DNA of 64,000 nt from Bacillus benzoevorans (GTDB lineage: Bacteria > Bacillota > Bacilli > Bacillales > Cytobacillaceae). Made by a program: the position numbers and the translations under genes. Positions 15,796 to 25,257 of this stretch are shown piece after piece (positions within the stretch are counted from its first letter, which is position 1; the number at the start of each line of letters is the position of its first letter). A model generated the notes under the pieces. That model was not told where the DNA came from. It did not search any database and saw nothing but the letters and a program-made list of their open reading frames with translations. Location of the stretch: the NCBI RefSeq assembly GCF_014207535.1, contig NZ_JACHGK010000012.1:1-64000 (forward strand). Direction: 5' to 3'.

Positions 15796-17919
15796 ATGAA
15801 ATATCGTATTGGCATTGACGTAGGAGGTACATTTACTGATTTTTTATTAACGGACCAGTTAGGCAACTCAACCGTTTATAAAACCTTGTCCACTCCTAAG
15901 GATCCTACGATTGGATTTTTCAATGGGTTGACAGAAATGGCAAAGGATCACGGAATGAATCTGCAAGAGTTTATTGGACAGATCGAGTTAATTGTCCATG
16001 GGACAACGGTCGGCACGAATGCAGCTCTTACTTATTCAGGGGCGAAAACGGCATTGTTAACAACGAAGGGTTTTCGCGATGTGCTGGAGATGCGTCAAGG
16101 ATTACGTCCTGATGCCTATAACAATCAGTATATCTCACCAAAACCTTTTGTTCCCCGCCATTTGCGAATGGGGATTAAAGAGCGAGTCGATTGTTCCGGA
16201 CAGGAAGTAACGCCATTATCCGAGCAGGATATTCTTAATGCGATCAAGACAATTCGTGAGCAAGGGGTAGAAGCGGTAGCAATTAGCTTTATGCATTCCT
16301 ATGCAAATGCTGAGCATGAAAAAAGAGCCGGTCAAATCGTGAGAGAACAGTTGCCTGATCATTATGTGACGATTTCCAGCGAACTGGTTCCACGTGCCCG
16401 CTTATATGACAGGAGCAGTACGACGGTATTGAATTCCTATATCGGTCCCATTATTAAAAACTATTTAACCAATTTGATGCAGAAATTAGAAGAGCTTCAG
16501 TTTAGTGGAACGTTGTTAATCATGCAATCAAATGGCGGAGTGGCAACGCCGCAAGCGACGATCGCTAAAGCAGCCAACACATTGCTCTCCGGTCCTGCAT
16601 CCGCACCGGTTGCCGGCAGCTGGTATCTAAAGCCTCATGGAATTGGGGATGCCTTAACGATGGATATGGGCGGCACTAGTTTTGATGTGGCTCTAGTTAA
16701 AGATGGCTACCCATTAATTCGTACTGAGGGAGAAATTGCCGATTGGCCGATTTCCCTGCCGACTGTTGACATCCATACGATTGGTTCCGGCGGCGGTTCG
16801 ATTGCCTGGGTGGATGAAGGCGGACTGCTTCATGTCGGTCCGAAAAGTGCAGGCGCCCATCCCGGACCTGCCTGCTATGGGTTTGGCTCGGAATTACCGA
16901 CGGTTACGGATGCCAATTTAGTACTTGGCTATTTAAATCCGGATTATTTCCTTGGCGGGAAAATGAAACTGGATTTAGATGCAGCAAGAAAAGCGATAAA
17001 GAATCAGGTAGCTGATAAATTAGGCATGATTGTGGAGGAAGCAGCGCGCGGGATCATTGACATGGTGAATGTCAATATGGCCAACGGAATCCGTGAAATT
17101 ACGACAAAAAGGGGTTATGACCCGCGTGAGTTTCCGCTTGTTTGTGCCGGAGGAGCGGGACCGCTGCATGCAGCAGCCATCGCTGAAGAATTGGAAAGTA
17201 CATTGGTCATTATTCCAAAAGAATCTTCCATTTTCTGTGCCGCCGGCATGCTGATGTCCGATTTACGCCATGACTTTGTGAAGGTGTTTCGCACATCAAC
17301 GAAAAATGCCGCATTGGGTGAAGTTTTAGATACCTTTCAGCAGCTGGAAGTGCAAGGAGCCCGGGAGCTAAAAGGTGATGGGGTCAAAGGAGAAGACATG
17401 CAATTTCATTATAGTTTGGACATGATGTACAAAGGACAATACTTCCAAGTCAATGTACCTTTTACAGCAGAAGAAATGAAAGAGATTTCGCTTCAAGCAA
17501 TTGAAGATAAGTTTCATCAATGGCATGATCAGTTATTCGGCTACAGTACGCCGGAAATGGAAGTGGAAATTCTCAATTTCAATCTTTCCGCTTTAGGGAT
17601 TACGCAAAAACCAAACATAAAACACACAGAGTTTCAGGGGCAATCTCCTGAACATGCTTATAAAGGAATGCGGCCAATGTCACATGGAGAGGGCGGGCAA
17701 TTAGTGGACACCCCTGTCTATGACGGCGATGCGCTTGTTCATGGCAATACGGTCATGGGACCAGCCATCATTGAACAAAAAGTGACAACGATTATTGTCT
17801 CAGCCTGCTTCAATGTCATTGTCGATAAAAATGATAATTATATTATGCATCATAAAGGGGCTTCTAAAGAATCCGTTCAACATTTTATTGAAGAGAAAAG
17901 AGGGGTCATATATGAGTGA
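15796..17919 (+). CDS. hyuA: HyuA-family ATP-dependent hydantoinase/oxoprolinase subunit A
   Basis: About 707 residues. N-terminal ASKHA-type nucleotide site GIDVGGTFTDFLL, then VHGTTVGTNAAL, MDMGGTSFDVALV and IGSGGGSIAWVD, all hallmarks of N-methylhydantoinase A/5-oxoprolinase. With HyuB it uses ATP to open a cyclic amide (hydantoin, oxoproline or a lactam such as caprolactam); relatives are acetone/acetophenone carboxylases. Start chosen at ATG 15796 because GGGAAGGTG precedes it; the GTG at 15787 overlaps the previous stop. It overlaps hyuB by 8 bp, so the two are coupled. The substrate is not readable from sequence. Confidence 0.88.
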   Translation: MKYRIGIDVGGTFTDFLLTDQLGNSTVYKTLSTPKDPTIGFFNGLTEMAKDHGMNLQEFIGQIELIVHGTTVGTNAALTYSGAKTALLTTKGFRDVLEMRQGLRPDAYNNQYISPKPFVPRHLRMGIKERVDCSGQEVTPLSEQDILNAIKTIREQGVEAVAISFMHSYANAEHEKRAGQIVREQLPDHYVTISSELVPRARLYDRSSTTVLNSYIGPIIKNYLTNLMQKLEELQFSGTLLIMQSNGGVATPQATIAKAANTLLSGPASAPVAGSWYLKPHGIGDALTMDMGGTSFDVALVKDGYPLIRTEGEIADWPISLPTVDIHTIGSGGGSIAWVDEGGLLHVGPKSAGAHPGPACYGFGSELPTVTDANLVLGYLNPDYFLGGKMKLDLDAARKAIKNQVADKLGMIVEEAARGIIDMVNVNMANGIREITTKRGYDPREFPLVCAGGAGPLHAAAIAEELESTLVIIPKESSIFCAAGMLMSDLRHDFVKVFRTSTKNAALGEVLDTFQQLEVQGARELKGDGVKGEDMQFHYSLDMMYKGQYFQVNVPFTAEEMKEISLQAIEDKFHQWHDQLFGYSTPEMEVEILNFNLSALGITQKPNIKHTEFQGQSPEHAYKGMRPMSHGEGGQLVDTPVYDGDALVHGNTVMGPAIIEQKVTTIIVSACFNVIVDKNDNYIMHHKGASKESVQHFIEEKRGVIYE

Positions 17920-19681
17920 AACCAGTAAAAATAACATCAATCCGATTTTGGCTTCTGTTATTCAACGCCGCTTAAACGCCGTTACACTAGATATGGCGAA
18001 GGTGCTGCAGCAAACATCCCGCTCTCCCGTGTTCAATGAAGCCGGTGATTTTGTAACAGGACTATTTGATCATCAAACAAGAATGATGGAACAGAGTGCG
18101 AATATCCCGATCATTGGTTTTGGCGCTCAGCCTGCTTTGCCTTATATTATGGAATCGTTTAAAGATAACCTCTATCCGGGTGATGTAATCGTTCATAATG
18201 ATGTGTATGAGGGTGGCAATCAGACGCATGATGTGGGTATTTATAAGCCGGTTTTCTTTCAAGATGAATTGGTTGGCTGGACGGTCAGTAAAGGCCATTT
18301 ATCTGATCTTGGCGGCGCCACTCCAGGGGGCTACAACCCGCAGCATACGGATACATGGCAGGAAGCGATCCGTATTCCAGGCCTGAAAATTGTAAAAAAG
18401 GGCAAGATCATCCAGGATGTATGGAAAATGCTGTTTGCCAATACGCGTGTCAAAATCGTGGAAGAAGATGTCAAGGCGATGATTGGTGCCTGCAACATTG
18501 GGGAACGCGGACTGTTAAATATCATAGAAAAATATGGCTTAGAAACATTCCGCAGCCATTTAGACTATATTATAGAAGCAACTGAAAAGCAGACGCGGGA
18601 AATCGTGCGCAAATGGAAGCCCGGCACGTACTACGGTGAAAGCTACATGGTGTCTGACGGCGTCGATCCATTAAGGAAATATAAAGTGGCTGTCAAGATT
18701 ACGATTGATGACGGAAAAGTGAAAATGGATTTTACCGGCACCGATAAACAAGCCCCCGGCTTTACGAATATGCCCCCGGCCGGAGCAAAAGCCGCTTGTG
18801 CCATTGCCTATTTGATGCTGATTAACCCGGGGATGGAGATTGCTTCGAATGAAGGACTATTTTCTTCATTAGAATGTTATTTTCCAAAAGGCAGTATTTT
18901 GAATCCTAACTTCCCGGCTGCTACGATTGTCGGCAACCAAATTGCTGATGTCCTGCTGGAAGCGATCATGATGGCGTTCAAGGAAGCGGTCCCGGATCAA
19001 GTAACGGCTGGCTGGTGTAAAGCATGTCCCCCGGTATTCTCAGGCACCGATCCGCGCAAAAATGAACCATACTTTGACTTCGGTTTCATGGCAAAAAGCG
19101 GACAGGGAGCGCTAAAAGGATTTGATGGCTTTAATGGCATCGGTTTTGCGGGAGCTGCCGGCTGTATGCGGTCACAGGATCCGGAGATGTTAGAAATTAA
19201 AGATCCGTTCTTCATGGAGGCCTATGAGTATCTGCCGGATTCAGCAGGAGTTGGTAAATACCGAGGTGGGTATGGAACGTACGTTAAAATGCGAATTGAC
19301 GGGGAAAACAATTCAGTCGGTACGCTTGGCGATGGCATGCAGTATGAAGGAGCAGAGTTACCACAAGGCTTATTTGGCGGCGGAAGGGGGACAAGCAATA
19401 ATTACATTTTGCATTTCCCGGATGGCAGCAGCCAAAAAGTAGGATCTAAAGATATGGTCTTTCAGGTACCACAAGGCTCTTGGCTGGAAATGTACAGCGG
19501 GGGTGGAGGAGGCTATGGCTCTCCACTGTTACGTGATCCACAAAAAGTACAAGAGGAAGTCTTAGCTGGATTGCTATCTATCGAAAAAGCGATGCAAGAA
19601 TATGGAGTCGCGATTGATGCCGCGACAGGCCATGTGGATCTTGAAGCAACTGAAAAATTAAGAAAGCAAATGTCAGCCTAA
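17912..19681 (+). CDS. hyuB: HyuB-family ATP-dependent hydantoinase/oxoprolinase subunit B
   Basis: About 589 residues, the length of HyuB. Typical stretches are NPILASVIQRRLNAVTLDMA, DVIVHNDVYEGGNQTHDVGI, KGHLSDLGGATPGG, FTGTDKQAPGFTNMP and a C-terminal GGGGYGSPLLRDP. Start at 17912 is an ATG after GAGGGG. The frame is open upstream but would sit inside hyuA. Forms a heteromultimer with HyuA for ATP-driven ring opening of a cyclic amide. Confidence 0.88.
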   Translation: MSETSKNNINPILASVIQRRLNAVTLDMAKVLQQTSRSPVFNEAGDFVTGLFDHQTRMMEQSANIPIIGFGAQPALPYIMESFKDNLYPGDVIVHNDVYEGGNQTHDVGIYKPVFFQDELVGWTVSKGHLSDLGGATPGGYNPQHTDTWQEAIRIPGLKIVKKGKIIQDVWKMLFANTRVKIVEEDVKAMIGACNIGERGLLNIIEKYGLETFRSHLDYIIEATEKQTREIVRKWKPGTYYGESYMVSDGVDPLRKYKVAVKITIDDGKVKMDFTGTDKQAPGFTNMPPAGAKAACAIAYLMLINPGMEIASNEGLFSSLECYFPKGSILNPNFPAATIVGNQIADVLLEAIMMAFKEAVPDQVTAGWCKACPPVFSGTDPRKNEPYFDFGFMAKSGQGALKGFDGFNGIGFAGAAGCMRSQDPEMLEIKDPFFMEAYEYLPDSAGVGKYRGGYGTYVKMRIDGENNSVGTLGDGMQYEGAELPQGLFGGGRGTSNNYILHFPDGSSQKVGSKDMVFQVPQGSWLEMYSGGGGGYGSPLLRDPQKVQEEVLAGLLSIEKAMQEYGVAIDAATGHVDLEATEKLRKQMSA

Positions 19682-19710
19682 CAAAGTGAGTCAATGCTCT
19701 TTTCCCTGGC

Positions 19711-19764
19711 TGTCCTAAGAAGGTGCGGGATCATGCTTTATGAAACGGGTTCCTTCTTGGGACA
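19711..19764 (+). other. 13-bp inverted repeat between hyuB and the permease gene
   Basis: TGTCCTAAGAAGG pairs with CCTTCTTGGGACA (one G-U) across 28 nt. No T run follows, so it is not a classical terminator. It may stabilise or process the hyuAB mRNA, set the level of the downstream genes, or serve as an operator. Confidence 0.55.
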
Positions 19765-19801
19765 GACTAGGGGATATTTCAAACGTTTGGAGGGAAAATG
19801 A

Positions 19802-21205
19802 ATGTCAAAAAAATTAGAAAGCATGATGGAGGATTATTCTCTTGAAGCCGTTCCTAAAGACATGAGAAGACCTTGGAAAGAACTAGCTGCAGTTGGGGCG
19901 GGAATTGGCTCCAGTCTTGCCATCTTGATGACTGGGGGACTGATCACCTATATGGCTGGTTTTTGGCTGGGAATGCTAGCTGCTTTTATCGCTTTTCTGG
20001 TCAGTACTTTTTTTACCATCTCATTAGGCATCATTTCCTTTCGCGATGGTTATTCGAGTAATATTATTTCTCGCGCTTATGCTTTTGGAACAAGAGGTTC
20101 TGCCTTTGGATCTTTAATTTGGGCTTTTATGATTATCGGATTTCTTGGGATGGAAAGTGTGTTAATCGGAAATTCTGTGCTTTTTTATTTTGATATTGAA
20201 CCTACTTTTGGCGTCAAACTAGTCTTTTATTTAATCCTAACAGGTATTTGGATTACCCTCTCATTATTTGGGAATAAGTTGGTTTCCCGTGTTGCGGAAA
20301 TCATGATTCCATTACTATTTCTGATGTTGTTATTTATGATTTATCTCCTTATGAATGAAGGATCGCTAGTAGATGCGGTCACACATGGAATTCTGATTCC
20401 AAACATGACTCTTGGCCAAGGGTTTGCAGTTGCTTTAAATGCGACCATTGTGATGGCCGGTTTACTCGCCATTGTCGTTTCTGACTTTACCCGTTTTTCC
20501 AGATCTACCAAGGATGTGGTAAAGGTTAGCGTCGTTTCCAATTTGTCATTATATGGAGTCACGATGGTTTTTGGTGCTATCATTACTTACTTTGGCTATC
20601 AGATCACTTATGATTACTTTCTGAACCAAGGTATGACACCCAGTGCAGCGGGTCTGTCTGCTATAACAAACCCAGGAATGATGCTTGTGCTCGGTGGCGG
20701 GATTTGGGGTCTTTTAACGATAATATTTTCCCAGTCAAAGGTTCAGGTTGGGAACTCTTATGAAGGAGCACTTGCTCTGGTGAATTTGTTTGATACTGGG
20801 TTTAATTGGCGGCCGGGACGAGCAGTGATGGTGGTATTGGCTAATTTGATCTCCCTTTTATTTATCTTTGGCAACATTCTTCACTATATTGAAGCCTTTT
20901 TAACACTAGGCAGTGTCCTGTTATGTGTCTGGGTCACGATTGTCTTAACAGATTATTATCTTATCCGCGGAAAAATGAACATCGGGAAACAAGGCATTGA
21001 AAAGCTAGCTGATATTCCGGCTGTGAATTGGAAAGGGATTATCACCCTTGTGATTAGTACGGTTATCGGCATGACCTTCTATCAATTCAATTGGTTTGGC
21101 ATCCCTGTTGTGATTTCTGTACCGCTTGCTTTTGGGCTTTATGCCGTATTGGGTTTGATGAAAGCACAAGTTTCATTGTCTAAAGAGAAACAAGCGGATA
21201 TTTGA
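19802..21205 (+). CDS. NCS1-family cytosine/hydantoin-type permease
   Basis: 467 residues, about twelve membrane helices. Resembles the CodB/Mhp1 nucleobase-cation-symport-1 family: early helix AVGAGIGSSLAILMTGGLITY, ISRAYAFGTRGS, a conserved VSDFTRFSRS and a late TDYYLIRG. This family imports cytosine, hydantoins, allantoin, uracil or thiamine precursors. Start follows GGAGG at 8 nt. Its place after hyuAB suggests that it imports the cyclic N-compound opened by HyuAB. Confidence 0.85.
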   Translation: MSKKLESMMEDYSLEAVPKDMRRPWKELAAVGAGIGSSLAILMTGGLITYMAGFWLGMLAAFIAFLVSTFFTISLGIISFRDGYSSNIISRAYAFGTRGSAFGSLIWAFMIIGFLGMESVLIGNSVLFYFDIEPTFGVKLVFYLILTGIWITLSLFGNKLVSRVAEIMIPLLFLMLLFMIYLLMNEGSLVDAVTHGILIPNMTLGQGFAVALNATIVMAGLLAIVVSDFTRFSRSTKDVVKVSVVSNLSLYGVTMVFGAIITYFGYQITYDYFLNQGMTPSAAGLSAITNPGMMLVLGGGIWGLLTIIFSQSKVQVGNSYEGALALVNLFDTGFNWRPGRAVMVVLANLISLLFIFGNILHYIEAFLTLGSVLLCVWVTIVLTDYYLIRGKMNIGKQGIEKLADIPAVNWKGIITLVISTVIGMTFYQFNWFGIPVVISVPLAFGLYAVLGLMKAQVSLSKEKQADI

Positions 21206-21296
21206 TCAAGGGGAGAATAATATCTGATTCAACCATTTGATAGCGGTTTCATTTTTTAGCATATAATCAAAAATTTGTTAATGGGAGAGATGGAGA

Positions 21297-22535
21297 ATGG
21301 GAATCAATTTCGAATTAACGGAAGAACAAATGCGATGGAAGCAAATATGTAAAGAGCTGGCACAGGATTTTGCTTTAAGAGCAGCAGAACATGACCGGGA
21401 GAGGACCTCGCCAGTTGAAAATTATCGAAAACTTTATGAAGCGGGTCTGTTTGGATTGACGATTCCCAAAAAATACGGTGGTTTAGGCTCGGGGTTTTTA
21501 GGCTATACGATTGCCATTGAGGAGTTAGCCCAAGGATGTGCGGCAACGGCGATGTCATGGAATATGCATGCGGCGGGAACAGCAGCCATTATGGAAAACC
21601 CGGATATAGCAGAAGAGATGAAACAGTATGTGGCAGATTTGGTAACAAAAGAAGGAAAACTCCTTTGTCAATCTGTTTCTGAACCAACCTCATCAAGCTT
21701 AATCGGTCAATCCTATACGCCGTCATTGATCGCGAAGAAGGTTGAGGGAGGCTATCTATTAAATGGGAAAAAGGCCTTTGCCTCTATGTTTGAAGCTAGT
21801 GACTATGTTTATCTTTTTGCCCATCCGGAAAATGATCCAAATCCGCAAAGCAGCATTGGTTTTCTTTTATCCACGAAATCTGAAGGCATCAAGGTCTATG
21901 ATGTATGGGATACATTAGGGATGAGGGCTACCCGCAGCAATACGGTAGAATACGATCATGTTTTTGTACCGGAAAGTCAAGTGCTGCATAAAACAGATGC
22001 CTTTTTAGAATCGTTTATTATGAAAAATGCCGCATGGGCGTTCGGGACCTTTGCCTCTATGTATTACGGCATCGGACGCGGGATCGCCAATTGGGTGAAA
22101 GAAACATTGACCACTCGTAAACCAAAAGGATATGCGCAGTCGATGGGGTATCATCCTTCCATGCGTCTCCGTGCCGGTGAGATTTTTTCTGAGATGGAAG
22201 CGGCCCGTTTAATGGTTTATTATGCGGCATGGACTCATGATACAAAGGGGGCTGGACCGGAAACCTATGCGGCGTGTTTAAGAGCAAAGTATATTATGAT
22301 GCAAGCGGTAAGCAAAACAGTCCGTTCTGCGTCTATCGCTTGCGGTGCTCATGGGTTGGTGAAAGGGCTGCCGTTTGAACGAATGGTTCGTGATGCCTTT
22401 ACCGCACCGATTATGCCGCCAAATGAAGATGCCGTGTTAGATCAAATCGGCGTCATCGATTTAGGACTTGATCCAACTCAATTAGCACCCTTTTTAAAGG
22501 AGGAAACGACTGATGATATTGCAGCGGTTAACTAA
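21297..22535 (+). CDS. Acyl-CoA dehydrogenase-fold flavoprotein lacking the usual catalytic Glu
   Basis: 412 residues with the ACAD N-domain (FELTEEQMRWKQICKELA, GLFGLTIPKKYGGLGSG), a middle beta domain (GKKAFASMFEASDYVYLFAH) and a C-terminal helical domain (GAHGLVKGLPFERMVRDAF). At the position of the catalytic Glu (YEGT after RDA in MCAD/SCAD) it reads MPPN. It may therefore be an ACAD-fold monooxygenase or desaturase of the DszC/class D kind, or use another base. It overlaps the SDR gene by 23 bp. Part of the Rieske-containing operon; substrate unknown. Confidence 0.75.
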   Translation: MGINFELTEEQMRWKQICKELAQDFALRAAEHDRERTSPVENYRKLYEAGLFGLTIPKKYGGLGSGFLGYTIAIEELAQGCAATAMSWNMHAAGTAAIMENPDIAEEMKQYVADLVTKEGKLLCQSVSEPTSSSLIGQSYTPSLIAKKVEGGYLLNGKKAFASMFEASDYVYLFAHPENDPNPQSSIGFLLSTKSEGIKVYDVWDTLGMRATRSNTVEYDHVFVPESQVLHKTDAFLESFIMKNAAWAFGTFASMYYGIGRGIANWVKETLTTRKPKGYAQSMGYHPSMRLRAGEIFSEMEAARLMVYYAAWTHDTKGAGPETYAACLRAKYIMMQAVSKTVRSASIACGAHGLVKGLPFERMVRDAFTAPIMPPNEDAVLDQIGVIDLGLDPTQLAPFLKEETTDDIAAVN

Positions 22536-23289
22536 TAAAGTGGCGATTATTACGGGGGCTGCGAGCGGCATCGGCCGGGCGACTGCAAAACGCTTTGCTG
22601 AAGAAGGGGCAAAGTTAGTTTTAAATGATCTCCATTCCGCTGCATTGGAGGAATTGTTGGCAGAAATACATTCTCCAGAAAACTGTGCCGTGGTTAGTGG
22701 GGATGTCTCACTTGAAAGCACGGCGGCAGCGTTAAAGGAAACGGCGTTAGAGAGATTTGGCAAGATTGATATTCTTGTAAATAATGCAGGGATTCATTGG
22801 ATTCAGGATATAACTGAAACCACTTCAGAAGAATTTGACCATGTGATCAATACCAATTTGAAAAGCATGTTTTTGAATTGTCAATCCGTTATTCCGGAGA
22901 TGTTGAAGCAGGAAAATGGCGGGGTGATTGTCAACTTGAGTTCGGTATCAGGTTATGTGGGGCAAGAAATGTTAGGGAAAAGTACGTTCCTGTATAACAT
23001 GACAAAGGCGGCCATTTTGCAGTTGACCCGATCACTTGCGACCCGTTACGCAAAAGACGGCATCCGTGTTACTTGTGTTGCACCTGGTGTTACAAAGACG
23101 AATCAAATCACGACCGAGCATACGCCTGATTTGGATGGGTTTTGGCAGGCAGTTGAAGCGGTGCAGCCGCTGGGCAGATATGCAGATCCTGTTGAAATCG
23201 CGAATTGTATTCTATTTTTAGCATCTGACGAAGCATCGTATATCACCGGTACATCTTTAGTTGCTGATGGGGGCTATTTAGCGCTTTAA
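22513..23289 (+). CDS. Short-chain dehydrogenase/reductase
   Basis: Classical SDR, 258 residues: TGAASGIGRAT nucleotide motif at about 14-24, NNAG (LVNNAGIH), catalytic Ser in NLSSVSG and YNMTKAA (Tyr/Lys). The SDR C-terminal GTSLVADGGYL is present. NAD(P)-dependent oxidation of an alcohol or dihydrodiol is likely. Starts after AAGGAGG inside the end of the preceding gene. Immediately before the Rieske alpha gene, so a cis-dihydrodiol or hydroxy-intermediate dehydrogenase role is plausible. Confidence 0.85.
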   Translation: MILQRLTNKVAIITGAASGIGRATAKRFAEEGAKLVLNDLHSAALEELLAEIHSPENCAVVSGDVSLESTAAALKETALERFGKIDILVNNAGIHWIQDITETTSEEFDHVINTNLKSMFLNCQSVIPEMLKQENGGVIVNLSSVSGYVGQEMLGKSTFLYNMTKAAILQLTRSLATRYAKDGIRVTCVAPGVTKTNQITTEHTPDLDGFWQAVEAVQPLGRYADPVEIANCILFLASDEASYITGTSLVADGGYLAL

Positions 23290-23319
23290 CATTAAGAGAA
23301 GAAATGGAGGAGAATGAAG

Positions 23320-24636
23320 ATGGCAAAAATGAAATGGGATGAACTTATCCAACCTGATCGGGTCCATCAGAAACTGTACACCGATCCGGAAATTTTCGCA
23401 GAAGAAATAAGCAAGATTTTTGGTGAGACCTGGGTGTATTTAGCTCATGAGAGTGAAATTCCGCATGCTAATGACTATAAAACCGGTTACTTAGGAAAAC
23501 GACCCATTATTGTGGTGAGGGATGACAGCGGCAAGATCAGGGCTTTGTTTAATCGATGTACACACCGTGGCGCTACGGTTTGCCGCAATCATCAAGGAAC
23601 AGCAAAAATATTTACCTGTCCATACCATGGCTGGAATTTTAAGAACAACGGCGAGCTGGCCGGTGTACCATGGCCAAAAGCGTACGGGGAGGATTTTGAC
23701 AAAAAAGAATGGGGATTGAAACAGATCAGGGTGGAAAGTTATCGCGGCTTTATTTTCGGAACTTTAAATCTGCAAGCTCCCAGCCTGATTGATTATTTGG
23801 GACCTGCACGTGACTATCTGGATCAGTGGCTGGACCGCTATGACGGCAAAAACATTGAGGTTGGGAACCCGCACCGCATGGTGTATAACGGGAATTGGAA
23901 GCTAACCTATGATAACGCAGCTGATGGCTATCATGTAATGTTCTCACACCGTTCCTTGTTCGAGACGGCTGCGAGGATGGGGGAAAATAAGGATATGACC
24001 TATTTTGCGGAAAACCCGGATTATAGTGAGATGACTGTTCAATATCTGGGCAATGGCCACACGTTAATCGATCAGCGTCCTAATTATAAAGAGCCAGGTG
24101 ATTATTGGAAGCAGCAGCGTCCGCAGCCTGGGCGTGAAGTTTATGAAAAGATGATCAGAGAACGATATAAGGAAGAAGCAGATCGATTACTGGACCAGGC
24201 AATTGGGGCGCAAATGAATTTGAATATTTTCCCTAATCTCTGCTTGATTGGAAATCAAATCCAAGTCATACAGCCATATGCAGTCGACAAGACAGAGTTA
24301 ATCTGGTACTCAACAACGGTTGAAGGACTTCCGGAAGAAATCAATCTCTTACGGATGCGGACTCAGGAGGATTTCCCTGCCTTTGGTGAGCCTGACGACA
24401 TGACCAATTTCGAAGAGTGCCATCTAGGCTTGACGATTCCAGAGGTGGAGTGGATTCATACAGGACGCGGGCTCGGTGTGCCAGGACGGCAAACGATGGA
24501 CGGGCACGGGGTCATTTCGGGGCCGGTTACAGACGAATTGCATATTCGTAATTATTATCAGGAGTGGAAGCGGCTGATGAGTGAAGATGCAGGGGTCCAA
24601 ACCGCTGAAGAAAGTTTGAAGGGGGTGTCATCATGA
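23320..24636 (+). CDS. Rieske non-heme iron aromatic-ring-hydroxylating dioxygenase, alpha subunit
   Basis: About 438 residues. Rieske centre CTHRGATVC...CPYHGW matches C-x-H-x17-C-x2-H, and the mononuclear iron site is in DNAADGYHVMFSH with a later acidic ligand near NFEECHLGL. It hydroxylates an aromatic or heteroaromatic substrate using O2 and electrons from a reductase and ferredoxin, neither of which is encoded nearby. Start chosen at ATG 23320, 9 nt after GGAGG. The ATGA overlap with the beta gene gives coupling. The neighbouring GS-like and GATase II genes recall aniline dioxygenase operons. Confidence 0.9.
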   Translation: MAKMKWDELIQPDRVHQKLYTDPEIFAEEISKIFGETWVYLAHESEIPHANDYKTGYLGKRPIIVVRDDSGKIRALFNRCTHRGATVCRNHQGTAKIFTCPYHGWNFKNNGELAGVPWPKAYGEDFDKKEWGLKQIRVESYRGFIFGTLNLQAPSLIDYLGPARDYLDQWLDRYDGKNIEVGNPHRMVYNGNWKLTYDNAADGYHVMFSHRSLFETAARMGENKDMTYFAENPDYSEMTVQYLGNGHTLIDQRPNYKEPGDYWKQQRPQPGREVYEKMIRERYKEEADRLLDQAIGAQMNLNIFPNLCLIGNQIQVIQPYAVDKTELIWYSTTVEGLPEEINLLRMRTQEDFPAFGEPDDMTNFEECHLGLTIPEVEWIHTGRGLGVPGRQTMDGHGVISGPVTDELHIRNYYQEWKRLMSEDAGVQTAEESLKGVSS

Positions 24637-25214
24637 TGACAAATGATAGTGCAAAAGTTTCCTATTATATAAATGATGATTTCTATCGAGAAGTATTAGA
24701 TGGAATGAAAGATTGGGAAAATGAAACGGGCTATGCCTCACTGGAAATTCAAGATGAGATCGAACGTTTTCTCATTCGGGAAAGCAGGCTCCTTGATCAA
24801 GGAAGACTGGAAGATTGGTTGAATCTGTTTAGTTCCGAGTGCCTTTATTGGATCCCCATCACTCCTGGCGGCGGGAATCCACTAAAGGAAGTTTCCACGG
24901 CATTTGATGACCGCAGGCGCCTGGAGGACCGTATTTTCCGGCTGCGCACCGGTTATGCGTGGTCACAAATTCCACCATCGCGCACCATTCGCGTGATTGG
25001 GAATGTTGAAGCTTGGCAGGATGGAGGAGACGACGAGCTGAGAGTCCGCGCCAATTTCATCCTAAGTGAATTAAGAAGTGGAAAACAAAAGATGTATTCC
25101 GGTTGGTGCGGCTACCGTTTGAAAAAGGAAAACGGGGAATGGAAGATTATCGTGAAACAGGTCCATTTAATTGATTCTGATCAAGGGCATGAAAATTTGA
25201 CATTTATAATTTAA
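24633..25214 (+). CDS. Aromatic-ring-hydroxylating dioxygenase, beta subunit
   Basis: 193 residues of the small (SnoaL/NTF2-like fold) subunit: IQDEIERFLIRESRLLDQ, WLNLFSSECLYWIP, then DDRRRLEDRIFRLRTGYAWSQ and PPSRTIRVIGNV. It has a structural role in the alpha3-beta3 oxygenase and no cofactor. Its ATG overlaps the alpha stop codon (ATGA), so the pair is translated together. Confidence 0.9.
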   Translation: MMTNDSAKVSYYINDDFYREVLDGMKDWENETGYASLEIQDEIERFLIRESRLLDQGRLEDWLNLFSSECLYWIPITPGGGNPLKEVSTAFDDRRRLEDRIFRLRTGYAWSQIPPSRTIRVIGNVEAWQDGGDDELRVRANFILSELRSGKQKMYSGWCGYRLKKENGEWKIIVKQVHLIDSDQGHENLTFII

Positions 25215-25257
25215 ATTATCTGAATATTTAAATTATAAATAAATGGGAGATGAACTT

